A stretch of DNA of 43,563 nucleotides from Candidatus Curtissbacteria bacterium RIFCSPLOWO2_12_FULL_41_16. GTDB taxonomy: Bacteria > Patescibacteriota > Microgenomatia > Curtissbacterales > GWA2-41-24. Within the stretch, counting starts at the first letter, position 1, and each line of letters starts with the position of its first letter. The stretch is taken from contig MFBZ01000027.1 in NCBI GenBank assembly GCA_001776545.1, positions 1 through 43,563 on the forward strand, read 5' to 3'. Below the pieces are notes generated by a model. That model worked only from the letters and a program-made list of their open reading frames with translations. It made no database searches and was not told the origin of the DNA. The position numbers were made by a program, and so were the translations under genes. Below, in pieces: positions 35,115 through 43,216 of this stretch.

Positions 35115-35345
35115 ATGAAAATCACATATGATCCCGTGGCCGACGCCATGTATATTTATCTTTCAGAAAAAAAGAAAAGTACTCGGACAGAGGAAGTGAG
35201 TGACGACCTTATCGTGGATTATGCGGGGAAAGAACTTATCGGAATCGAAGTGCTTGATGCTTCGAAAAAGCTTTCTAAGAAAGATTTAGATTCGGTAACA
35301 TTCACACTTCCAACTTATCGAGGTAAAATTTCCCAGTCGATTTGA
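35115..35345 (+). CDS. DUF2283 family protein (putative antitoxin)
   Basis: MKITYDPVADAMYIYLSEKKKSTRTEEVSDDLIVDYAGKELIGIEVLDASK. Confidence 0.85.
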   Translation: MKITYDPVADAMYIYLSEKKKSTRTEEVSDDLIVDYAGKELIGIEVLDASKKLSKKDLDSVTFTLPTYRGKISQSI

Positions 35346-35354
35346 TGAACGAGA

Positions 35355-35389
35355 TTAACCCCACCTGCGGCCGGAGCAAGGGTAGTTGA
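35355..35389 (+). repeat. nrdJ 3'-end repeat R3 (diverged)
   Basis: TTAACCCCACCTGCGGCCGGAGCAAGGGTAGTTGA. Confidence 0.85.
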
Positions 35390-35459
35390 CCGAGTCTGAC
35401 TCAGTCATCCTGAGGAGTTCTGCTTGCACAACGACGAAGGATCTGTCTACACTAAAATT

Positions 35460-36104
35460 GTGAAGAAAGCCTGGCCTGCCGGCAGGCAGGGTTTTACCCT
35501 ACCTTTTATTCTGATAGTACTAGCCTCGATTCTTGTTAGCGGAGTTATTTATTTTCGCTTCCAAAATAAAAGCTCGAATCCAAAAGCACCCGCGGCCTCG
35601 CCGCCAACCTCGACAGACGCGTATGGCACCTGGAAAACATACAAAAATACTGCACAAGGCTTTTCAATCAGATACCCCAAAGAGTGGTTTGTTAAAGAGT
35701 ACGGAGATTGGGCCGTGGATTTTCAAGCGGCCGATCCAAAAATTCAAGAAGCATCGCCTGCTGCCGTCAAAGTCAGATATTCGATATCTCAAGACCAGGT
35801 CGATTTAAAAGAGTTTGAAAAAATTTACAAAGCCAGGGTGGGGGAAGATATTTACGAGCCGCTGGATGTTAAATCAATTATTAACAAAAATAAAAATTCT
35901 GAGGTTGGAGGCTACATGACAGTTGATTATTCAATAAACAGAAATTTCACAGCCCTCGAAGGCCCCCGCGGAGAGCACAGGCATATTTATGAAATTAATA
36001 AAGATGGTACGGTCCTAAAGTTTCTGGCAACTGCCCAGACAGAGGATGAGTTCAAAATATTCGATCCGATTTTCCAGAAGATGATTTCATCTCTTAAGTT
36101 TTAG
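35460..36104 (+). CDS. Membrane-anchored PsbP-like lipid/stress-domain protein with prepilin-like N-terminus
   Basis: GTG start MKKAWPAGRQGFTLPFILIVLASILVSGVIYF; KNTAQGFSIRYPKEWFVKEYGDW...FDPIFQKMISSLKF. Confidence 0.7.
   Translation: MKKAWPAGRQGFTLPFILIVLASILVSGVIYFRFQNKSSNPKAPAASPPTSTDAYGTWKTYKNTAQGFSIRYPKEWFVKEYGDWAVDFQAADPKIQEASPAAVKVRYSISQDQVDLKEFEKIYKARVGEDIYEPLDVKSIINKNKNSEVGGYMTVDYSINRNFTALEGPRGEHRHIYEINKDGTVLKFLATAQTEDEFKIFDPIFQKMISSLKF
35474..35490 (+). repeat. Repeat family C in prepilin-like leader
   Basis: GCCTGCCGGCAGGCAGG including 12-bp perfect palindrome CCTGCCGGCAGG; related copies 31219-31233 and 26663-26674. Confidence 0.6.
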
Positions 36105-36132
36105 TTCTTTCTTGTAAGGTCTGTTTTGAAAC

Positions 36133-36183
36133 CTGCCGTAAATGCATCAACCCCACCTGTGGCTGGAGCAAGTATAGTTAAAG
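36133..36183 (+). repeat. nrdJ 3'-end repeat R4 (51 nt, 7 mismatches to R1)
   Basis: CTGCCGTAAATGCATCAACCCCACCTGTGGCTGGAGCAAGTATAGTTAAAG. Confidence 0.93.
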
Positions 36184-36188
36184 TCTTT

Positions 36189-36788
36189 TTAAATCAATTC
36201 CTTTAAAATTTTAAAATCTTCTTCAAGTATTTTTCTGCTTCCTGCACTGTAAAGTGCAACTGCCGGGTGATAAAGTGGAACGATTTTTACTTCGCCAAAG
36301 GGTACTTTTGCGTCGATAACCGCCCCATGAAGTTTTGTGATCGACCCGTTTTTTTCAGGCAAATTAAGCTTTTCTAAAATATATTTTGTTGAAAAACGTC
36401 CTAGAGTTGCGATAATTTTTGGTTTGATGATTGAAATTTGCCGATCTAAAAATGGTGAGTAAATTTCAATTTCCACAGGCTCCGGATCGCGATTATTAGG
36501 TGGTCTATCCTTAACTACGTTAGTGATGTAGACATCTTCCCGTTTGAGTCCAATCGATATCAAAAGCTCACCAAGAATTTTTCCAGCTGCTCCGCAAAAA
36601 GGCCTGCCCGTTTCCGCTTCCCTCTGCCCCGGTGCTTCGCCGATAAAAATAATTTTGGCAAAATGATTCCCTTCACCAATGACTGGGAAGTATTTGTTCT
36701 TTATACGGTATTTATAAAGAGGGGATTTTGAAAGATTCCAAATTTCGTCACGGATCTTTTTCAGCTGTGCTGTTCTGTTAGGTGCCAT
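36189..36788 (-). CDS. Uracil-DNA glycosylase family 4-type
   Basis: IIFIGEAPGQREAETGRPFCGAAGKILGELL; VYITNVVKDRPPNNRDP; LYHPAVALY. Confidence 0.92.
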   Translation of the reverse strand: MAPNRTAQLKKIRDEIWNLSKSPLYKYRIKNKYFPVIGEGNHFAKIIFIGEAPGQREAETGRPFCGAAGKILGELLISIGLKREDVYITNVVKDRPPNNRDPEPVEIEIYSPFLDRQISIIKPKIIATLGRFSTKYILEKLNLPEKNGSITKLHGAVIDAKVPFGEVKIVPLYHPAVALYSAGSRKILEEDFKILKELI

Positions 36789-36798
36789 ACCTAGTCAG

Positions 36799-37128
36799 TC
36801 AATTCCTGCCCTTCCAATTTTTAATTTCATCTTGCACCATTTTAACTATCGGATTAATAAAAAGGAGCTCAATATCTACGAGTATTTTTCTGGTCCCATA
36901 AATTGGATCGCCATTCATTACTCCTAATAATTCTCTCCTATTTTTTGTAAGCCCCTCATTTTCCTTGACTGTTTTTTTAACCTTCTTCCAAAGAGAAAGA
37001 CCCGTAACAAATACCGGACTATTCATCTGTTTGCCGTAAAACAATTTTTCCTCTTCTTGTTGAACCCGAAGATAAATCTGTATTGCTTGATATGACTCAT
37101 TGAGTTCTTTTAATTCTTTAGGGTTCAT
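36799..37128 (-). CDS. Hypothetical protein
   Basis: 109-aa ORF in minus-strand operon context. Confidence 0.5.
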   Translation of the reverse strand: MNPKELKELNESYQAIQIYLRVQQEEEKLFYGKQMNSPVFVTGLSLWKKVKKTVKENEGLTKNRRELLGVMNGDPIYGTRKILVDIELLFINPIVKMVQDEIKNWKGRN

Positions 37129-37136
37129 GTAAGGTT

Positions 37137-37685
37137 TTAATCGTTGGATAATATCGGCCCTTTCTTGGAAAGAAGATGCAATAATGTTTCTTCAGCCCAG
37201 CCAGTATCTTTATCAATATTATCTGCGACTTTAGTTACAATTTTCTTCATCCTTAAATAATGCCAACCCAGAGGACTTTTGGGATATTCTTCTAAATCCA
37301 GATAATAGTCATAATGATAATAATGATTATCCATAGCCGACATGAATAGAAAAGACAACGCAAGCAATGAAGATAACCTCTTATCCGGAGGTAACTTTTC
37401 AGTTTTAGGAATTTGCGACCCTAATTCAGAACAAAACTCCAAATAAAGTCTCAGATTAAATAGTAAATCACGCCGAAACTTAGCTGGATCCTTGACATAC
37501 GTCTGCAATCCATCGTGAGATAAGGGTGGTGCAAACTCATCTTTACACCAATTCCACTCAATATCATTTGTGTGAGGATTATTAGGATGATGAGTCATAT
37601 TTTGATCGATCTTTATCGCTCTTAATTTTTCAGAAAGCCCTCTTTTTGTAAAAGGGAGCTCTTGTAAGACCGTCACGCCCATCAT
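37137..37685 (-). CDS. Hypothetical protein
   Basis: 182-aa ORF between UDG-side genes and PduO-type ATR. Confidence 0.55.
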   Translation of the reverse strand: MMGVTVLQELPFTKRGLSEKLRAIKIDQNMTHHPNNPHTNDIEWNWCKDEFAPPLSHDGLQTYVKDPAKFRRDLLFNLRLYLEFCSELGSQIPKTEKLPPDKRLSSLLALSFLFMSAMDNHYYHYDYYLDLEEYPKSPLGWHYLRMKKIVTKVADNIDKDTGWAEETLLHLLSKKGPILSND

Positions 37686-38252
37686 TTACCTCCTGCCTTT
37701 CCAGGTAGTTTCTTTAGATTTCTCTAGTTTATTCACATATCTAGCTGCTACAAACAACCAATCCGATAACCTATTGATATAAACTTGGGCGCTTGGATTG
37801 GTTCTTTCTTCTGTGGAAAGATTAACGACCGATCTTTCAGCGCGTCTGGCAATAGCTCTTGCCAAGTGCAGTTTTGCGCCGATCTTTCCCCCTCTTGGCA
37901 AAATAAAGTTGCGCAGAGTCGGCAAATTTTTATTCCATCCATCAATTTCTTTTTCAAGCCGAGTTACATAAGATTTAGTAATTCTTGAAATTATTATTTT
38001 GACGGCGGCCGGCGTTGCCAGGTCAGCCCCTAAAACAAAAAGCTCTGACTGAACCCTCAACAATTTTTTCTTGATGGGTTCAACCCCAAATTGAGGTCGG
38101 ACCCCTTCTAGATCGGCCAGAATTACTCCAATCAGAGAGTTTAACTCATCAACATCACCATATGCGCAAATTCTTGCCGAATTTTTATCGACTCTTTTCC
38201 CACCAAAAAGAGAAGTAGTTCCGCGGTCGCCGGTCTTTGTGTAAATTTTCAT
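37686..38252 (-). CDS. Cob(I)alamin adenosyltransferase, PduO type
   Basis: MKIYTKTGDRGTTSLFGGKRVDKNSARICAYGDVDELNSLIG; ARAIARRAERSVVNLS; LNRLSDWLFVAARY-like end. Confidence 0.92.
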   Translation of the reverse strand: MKIYTKTGDRGTTSLFGGKRVDKNSARICAYGDVDELNSLIGVILADLEGVRPQFGVEPIKKKLLRVQSELFVLGADLATPAAVKIIISRITKSYVTRLEKEIDGWNKNLPTLRNFILPRGGKIGAKLHLARAIARRAERSVVNLSTEERTNPSAQVYINRLSDWLFVAARYVNKLEKSKETTWKGRR

Positions 38253-38342
38253 TTGAATGTTTTAGCCCAATTCAAGCTTATATTATATGATCTTAAAATT
38301 TTTTGTGCACCTTATCCGCCCATGGTGGATTCCTCAGTGGAA

Positions 38343-38376
38343 TTGACAAACCCTCCCCACTAGGGTAGGATATAAT
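38343..38376 (+). promoter_or_regulatory. Promoter with CsoR-type operator ACCCT-N7-AGGGT
   Basis: TTGACA (38343-38348), ACCCTCCCCACTAGGGT (38350-38366), TAGGAT (17-nt spacer) / TATAAT. Confidence 0.65.
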
Positions 38377-38649
38377 ATGTATATGCAAAAGACAGTCAAG
38401 GCAAACGCCATCAAAAGACTAAAGTCGGCGAGTGGCCATTTAGATCACGTGATCAAGCAAGTAGAACAAGAAAAATATTGCATCGATATTTTGCAGCAAT
38501 CTTTAGCCGTGCAATCGGCCCTGCGCGCCGTCGACAATATTATTCTCAAGGGTCATCTCGAAGAACATGTCGTCCAGGCAATGCACGGCAAAGATAAAGA
38601 AAAATCGATTCAGGAAGTCGTCGACGTATTTGAGAAGGCAAGAAAATAA
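38377..38649 (+). CDS. CsoR/RcnR/FrmR family metal-sensing repressor
   Basis: IKRLKSASGHLDHVIKQVEQEKYCIDILQQSLAVQSALRAVDNIILKGHLEEHVVQAM. Confidence 0.92.
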   Translation: MYMQKTVKANAIKRLKSASGHLDHVIKQVEQEKYCIDILQQSLAVQSALRAVDNIILKGHLEEHVVQAMHGKDKEKSIQEVVDVFEKARK

Positions 38650-38756
38650 ACCCTCCACATCTTACTTCAAGTCTTTTCAGTACTATTCGTACACGACTTG
38701 AAGAGCGATTGTTGGCGGGCGAAGGGAGGTAAAAACAAGTCAGACTTGTTGAAAAT

Positions 38757-39014
38757 ATGAAAGAACTGGCATTTGCCAATGCGTTAGCCACAATAACTGC
38801 GATTGTCTATGTAGTTTGCTCTCTTTCTATTGCTCTCTTTCCGGAGTTTTCCAAAGTGGTTAGCCAAAGTTGGTTTCATGGTATAGATATAGGTCTTATC
38901 TGGACAGGAAGCCAAAGAGGCAATTTCTTAGTGGGGTTTGTGACAGCAGTAATTGGCATGTGGTTGGTAGGATGGATTTTTGCTTGGCTGTACAACCAAT
39001 TTTCAAAAAAATAA
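38757..39014 (+). CDS. DUF5676 family membrane protein
   Basis: FANALATITAIVYVVCSLSIALFPE...GWIFAWLYN. Confidence 0.8.
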   Translation: MKELAFANALATITAIVYVVCSLSIALFPEFSKVVSQSWFHGIDIGLIWTGSQRGNFLVGFVTAVIGMWLVGWIFAWLYNQFSKK

Positions 39015-39080
39015 AAGTCAGCAAGAAAACAGAATCACTAGTTGGGTAACCAAAAAGGTTACCCTTTGATTAAAAATAAG

Positions 39081-41318
39081 ATGAACAGGCAAGAATCAAT
39101 ACTCAAAAAAAATTATACTTGCCCGATGCATCCGGACGTAAAATCAGACAAAGCGGGCCGTTGCCCCAAATGTGGAATGAACCTAGAACTTTCAGAAAGC
39201 AAACGGGAAGATCACGCCCAACACAAATTGGCAGACCATACGATGACACCAGTATCTGAAATGTCGTTCTGGGAAAAATTCAAGATGGGTCTTACTATGA
39301 CCATGGGTATGGAGCATGGCGGTTTAGCAGGGCGTGAGATGGCCAAGCTAATGGAAGAGGATATTCGCAATAAGTTCTTCTTCTCGTTTGCACTCTCGAT
39401 TCCAATTATCGCTTATTCCCCATTAGGTGAGAAAATCCTTAAGATCTCCTTGCCCGCGCCGATTCCCGTACCTTGGATTTTGCTCGTTTTGACAACACCC
39501 GTCTTTTTCTACTCTGGTTGGATTTTTCTCTATTCAACCTACAAAGCGTTGTTGCAGAAAACGCTCAATATGGCGGTCTTGATTGCAGTTGGTATTACTG
39601 CTGCCTACGGATTTAGTATAGTCTTAACTCTGCTTAGAAGTCCCGATTCGTATTACGAAGCAGCAGCTCTTTTAATAACCTTTGTACTTTTCGGTCACTG
39701 GATGGAAATGAAATCTCGCCGTGGCACAACCGATGCCCTACAGGCACTTTTTGCCCTAGTTCCTCCCCAGGCGAGAATACTGCGAGATGGGAAAGAAGAA
39801 CTTATCCCGACGGCTCAAGTGAGAGTTGGAGATATCTTAATTCTGAAACCTGGCGATAAAGTACCTGTCGATGGGGAAATTACAGAAGGCGAAACAGCCA
39901 TTGACGAGTCGCTAGTCACCGGAGAATCAATCCCAGTTACCAAAAGGAAAAAAGACCAGATAATTGGCGGTTCAATTAACCAGTCGGGGTCGGTCAAATT
40001 CCTTGCGACAAAAATAGGCGAGAATACGGCTCTTGCCCAAATTGTCAAGTTAGTTGAAATTGCTCAAAACTCAAAAGCTCCAGGCCAAAAGCTTGCCGAT
40101 AGATTTGCTAAATACCTAGTAATTGTTGCGGTTGGAGGCGGATTAATTACATTTGCTGTCTGGTTTCTCCTAATTGGTCAGCCGCTTCTTTTTGCTCTGA
40201 CCTTTGCAATTTCAACTGTTGTTATTGCTTGCCCGGACGCTTTGGGTCTTGCTACTCCGACTGCTGTCGCAGTGGGAACTGGTCTTGGTGCCAAACATCA
40301 AATTTTAATTAAAGACGCCTCAACCTTAGAACAAGTTTCAAGAATTCAGGCTGTAGTTCTAGATAAGACAGGGACCTTAACTGAGGGAAAACCCAAAATT
40401 ACCGATGTTATTGCCGCCAAAGGCTTTTCGGAAAATGCAATTATTAGGTTTGATGCCGCAGCCGAAGCAAACTCCAGCCATCCTCTAAGTCGTGCCATTC
40501 TTGAGGAGGCCGAAAGAAGAAACATCAAAATACCTCAAAAAGTTGAAAAATTCAAAAACATTGCCGGCCATGGAGTAGAAGCAATTGTTGAAGGAAAGTA
40601 CCTCTTAGTTGGAACAGTCAAACTGATGAAAGACCGAAATGTGGGCCTTACCTCAGTTCAAAAAGATATTGATCGTCTTCTTGGTGAAGGTAAAACTATT
40701 ATGGTGCTTGCCATCGATGGTAAAGTTGCTGGCGTTGCGGCAGCTACCGATCCAGTCAAACCGACTGCCAGGCAAGCAGTAACCAAAATGCAAGCATTAG
40801 GTCTTGAAGTAGCTATGATAACCGGTGATAACCAAAAAACTGCCGAGGCGATAGGCAAGCAGCTTGGCATCAAACGGGTTTTTGCTGAGGTTTTACCTGA
40901 GGATAAAGCCAAGTATGTCAAAAAACTTCAGGATGAGGGAAAATTTGTTGCCATGGTTGGCGACGGCGTTAATGATGCACCTGCTCTTGCCCAGGCTGAC
41001 ATCGGTATTGCCATCGGGGCAGGTACCGATGTGGCTATCGAGACTGCCAAAGTGGTTTTGATGAGATCAGACCCTGCCGACGTTCTAAGAGCAATCAAAC
41101 TTTCTAAGGCAACAGTTACCAAGATGAAACAAAATCTTTTTTGGGCCTCGATCTATAACTTGTTGGCGATTCCAATTGCGGCTGGGATCCTCTATCCAAA
41201 GTTTGGCATATCATTAAGGCCGGAAATTTCAGCGCTTCTTATGAGTATTTCATCAATCATAGTTGCCACCAATGCCGTACTATTGAATAGAGCTGAAAAA
41301 AGCTTGTTGGAGGTCTAA
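39081..41318 (+). CDS. Heavy-metal P1B-type ATPase with N-terminal CPMHP/CPKCGM domain and CPD transmembrane motif
   Basis: YTCPMHPDVKSDKAGRCPKCGMNLE; VIACPDALGLATPTAVAVGTGLG; DKTGTLTEGKP; GDGVNDAPALAQADIGIAIGAGTDVA. Confidence 0.93.
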   Translation: MNRQESILKKNYTCPMHPDVKSDKAGRCPKCGMNLELSESKREDHAQHKLADHTMTPVSEMSFWEKFKMGLTMTMGMEHGGLAGREMAKLMEEDIRNKFFFSFALSIPIIAYSPLGEKILKISLPAPIPVPWILLVLTTPVFFYSGWIFLYSTYKALLQKTLNMAVLIAVGITAAYGFSIVLTLLRSPDSYYEAAALLITFVLFGHWMEMKSRRGTTDALQALFALVPPQARILRDGKEELIPTAQVRVGDILILKPGDKVPVDGEITEGETAIDESLVTGESIPVTKRKKDQIIGGSINQSGSVKFLATKIGENTALAQIVKLVEIAQNSKAPGQKLADRFAKYLVIVAVGGGLITFAVWFLLIGQPLLFALTFAISTVVIACPDALGLATPTAVAVGTGLGAKHQILIKDASTLEQVSRIQAVVLDKTGTLTEGKPKITDVIAAKGFSENAIIRFDAAAEANSSHPLSRAILEEAERRNIKIPQKVEKFKNIAGHGVEAIVEGKYLLVGTVKLMKDRNVGLTSVQKDIDRLLGEGKTIMVLAIDGKVAGVAAATDPVKPTARQAVTKMQALGLEVAMITGDNQKTAEAIGKQLGIKRVFAEVLPEDKAKYVKKLQDEGKFVAMVGDGVNDAPALAQADIGIAIGAGTDVAIETAKVVLMRSDPADVLRAIKLSKATVTKMKQNLFWASIYNLLAIPIAAGILYPKFGISLRPEISALLMSISSIIVATNAVLLNRAEKSLLEV

Positions 41319-41494
41319 TGAAATTTAATTTTCTAATCAAGTCGCAAGATAAAACTACCGACCCTGTTTGTCTGATGAAGGTTACTAAAGATCCAAAAAC
41401 ATTGAGTTACGAGTATAAAAAAAAGATTTACTACTTTTGCTCTGAAAATTGTAAGGAACAGTTCAAACAAGATCCTGAAAAATATTTATCATGA
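41318..41494 (+). CDS. YHS-domain protein (58 aa; below ORF-track cutoff)
   Basis: MKFNFLIKSQDKTTDPVCLMKVTKDPKTLSYEYKKKIYYFCSENCKEQFKQDPEKYLS*; start overlaps ATPase stop. Confidence 0.85.
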   Translation: MKFNFLIKSQDKTTDPVCLMKVTKDPKTLSYEYKKKIYYFCSENCKEQFKQDPEKYLS

Positions 41495-41676
41495 ATAAAT
41501 TATTTAAAAGACATAGTTTTTTAATGATTTTAGGTTGTTTAGTTCCTGTTTTAGCCATTGGGTTTTTTGCGCTCTTTGGAATCAGCCAAAAAAGCCTACT
41601 GGTTTTACTGGTACTGGCCTGTCCTCTGGGACATATTTTTTTAATGAGAGGACATGATGAAAAACATCACAAATAA
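41491..41676 (+). CDS. DUF2933-like small membrane protein
   Basis: MILGCLVPVLAIGFFALFGI...LACPLGHIFLMRGHDEKHHK; ATGA overlap with YHS ORF. Confidence 0.75.
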   Translation: MNKLFKRHSFLMILGCLVPVLAIGFFALFGISQKSLLVLLVLACPLGHIFLMRGHDEKHHK

Positions 41677-41696
41677 TTTGTCAGACACTGGAAAAT

Positions 41697-42584
41697 ATGG
41701 AACTTTTGATTAGCGCATCTTTTATTGCCTCTTTTTTTGCGGGTGTTGCTGCCCTGTTTGCTCCCTGTTGCGTAACGGTTCTTTTACCCACATATTTCGC
41801 TTCAATTTTTAAACAACGGGCGACTGTATTTTTAATGACTTTTATCTATTTTCTCGGACTCTTAGTAGTTTTTTTACCAATCGGTCTAGGCGCATCTGCC
41901 ATCACCCAATTATTCAGTACCTATCATGATGTGATATTTTCATTGGGGTCTCTTTTTCTGATTATACTGGGGTTGACCCTGGTTTCCGGAATCCAGTTTT
42001 CGTTTCCGGTTTTGGTACACCCTCAGTTGAAAAATTCAGGTCTGGGATCCGTTTTTGTTTTGGGAATATTCTCGGGAATAGCAACTACTTGTTGTGCTCC
42101 GGTTTTAGCTGGTGTCTTGGCGCTTGCTGCCATGCCCGCGTCGTTTCTTTTGGGCGGAGCCTATACTTTAGCTTATGTTTTAGGAATGGTTATCCCCTTA
42201 TTTATCTTAAGTGCGCTACTTGACAAGGGTAAATTTACCCGGAAGTTTTTTACATTTAGGAAAACAGTCAGCTATAGTTTTTTAGGAAAAACAATTCGTT
42301 TAACCTTATCCAACCTTTTTTCTGGAGTAATGTTTTTGGTGCTTGGTCTATTTATCTTTTATTTGGCGCGAACAGGCAACTTAACTACCCATGCTTCATA
42401 TCAGGTTGATATCAATGTTTTTCTTACAAGGGTAATCCAGTTTGTCGGCAAATACACAAAAATTATTCCAGAGTTTGTCTGGGCTATCATTTTCGCCATT
42501 ACCTTTGTGGTAATTCTGATCATCTCAGTCTATCAATTTTTGAATCTGTCAAAAAATAACGGTAAAGAAGGTGACAACAAATGA
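41697..42584 (+). CDS. CcdA/DsbD-type cytochrome c biogenesis transmembrane protein
   Basis: ALFAPCCVTVLLPTYFASIF; GIATTCCAPVLAGVLALAAM. Confidence 0.88.
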   Translation: MELLISASFIASFFAGVAALFAPCCVTVLLPTYFASIFKQRATVFLMTFIYFLGLLVVFLPIGLGASAITQLFSTYHDVIFSLGSLFLIILGLTLVSGIQFSFPVLVHPQLKNSGLGSVFVLGIFSGIATTCCAPVLAGVLALAAMPASFLLGGAYTLAYVLGMVIPLFILSALLDKGKFTRKFFTFRKTVSYSFLGKTIRLTLSNLFSGVMFLVLGLFIFYLARTGNLTTHASYQVDINVFLTRVIQFVGKYTKIIPEFVWAIIFAITFVVILIISVYQFLNLSKNNGKEGDNK

Positions 42585-43210
42585 AAAAGCAAGCGGTTTT
42601 AATAGGGATAGCAATCGTTCTTTTTATATCTGCTGTAGTTGCTGCCTCTTTTTTATTGGCAGGCAAAAGTGACAAAGAACATCAATCAATGGATCAATCA
42701 ATGGATCACGCAACTGCCGGAATGCGGGATGATAGCAAGTTTAATTCATGGCTTGGCAAAGAAGCCCCCGATTTTAACCTGGCAAGTTACGACGATAAGA
42801 AAATTAGTCTTAAAGATTATAGAGGGAAAAAAGTAGTTTTGTTCTTTACGGAGGGGGCCATGTGTTACCCTTCCTGCTGGAATCAAATAGTGGCCTTAGG
42901 CAAAGATAGCGCGTTTAATAATGATGGAACGGTTACCCTCAGCATTATGGTGGACACCAAAAACGAATGGAAAAGAGCCGTTGACAAAATGCCGGAGCTC
43001 GGCGTCTCAACTGTACTTCTGGATGTCTCCAAAAATGTTTCGCGAGAGTATGGAGTACTTTCACTCCCGTCCTCAATGCACAAAGGCCAGTATCCGGGCC
43101 ACACATATTTAATCCTTGATAAAGACGGCATCGTCCGATATGTTTTTGACGATCCTAAAATGGCAGTCAGAAACGAGGAATTAAAAACCGAGCTGGCAAA
43201 ACTGAATTAA
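42581..43210 (+). CDS. Membrane-anchored redoxin (AhpC/TSA-like)
   Basis: GKEAPDFNLASYDDKKISLKDYRGKKVVLFFTEGAMCYPSCWNQI. Confidence 0.88.
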   Translation: MKKQAVLIGIAIVLFISAVVAASFLLAGKSDKEHQSMDQSMDHATAGMRDDSKFNSWLGKEAPDFNLASYDDKKISLKDYRGKKVVLFFTEGAMCYPSCWNQIVALGKDSAFNNDGTVTLSIMVDTKNEWKRAVDKMPELGVSTVLLDVSKNVSREYGVLSLPSSMHKGQYPGHTYLILDKDGIVRYVFDDPKMAVRNEELKTELAKLN

Positions 43211-43216
43211 AGAGGA

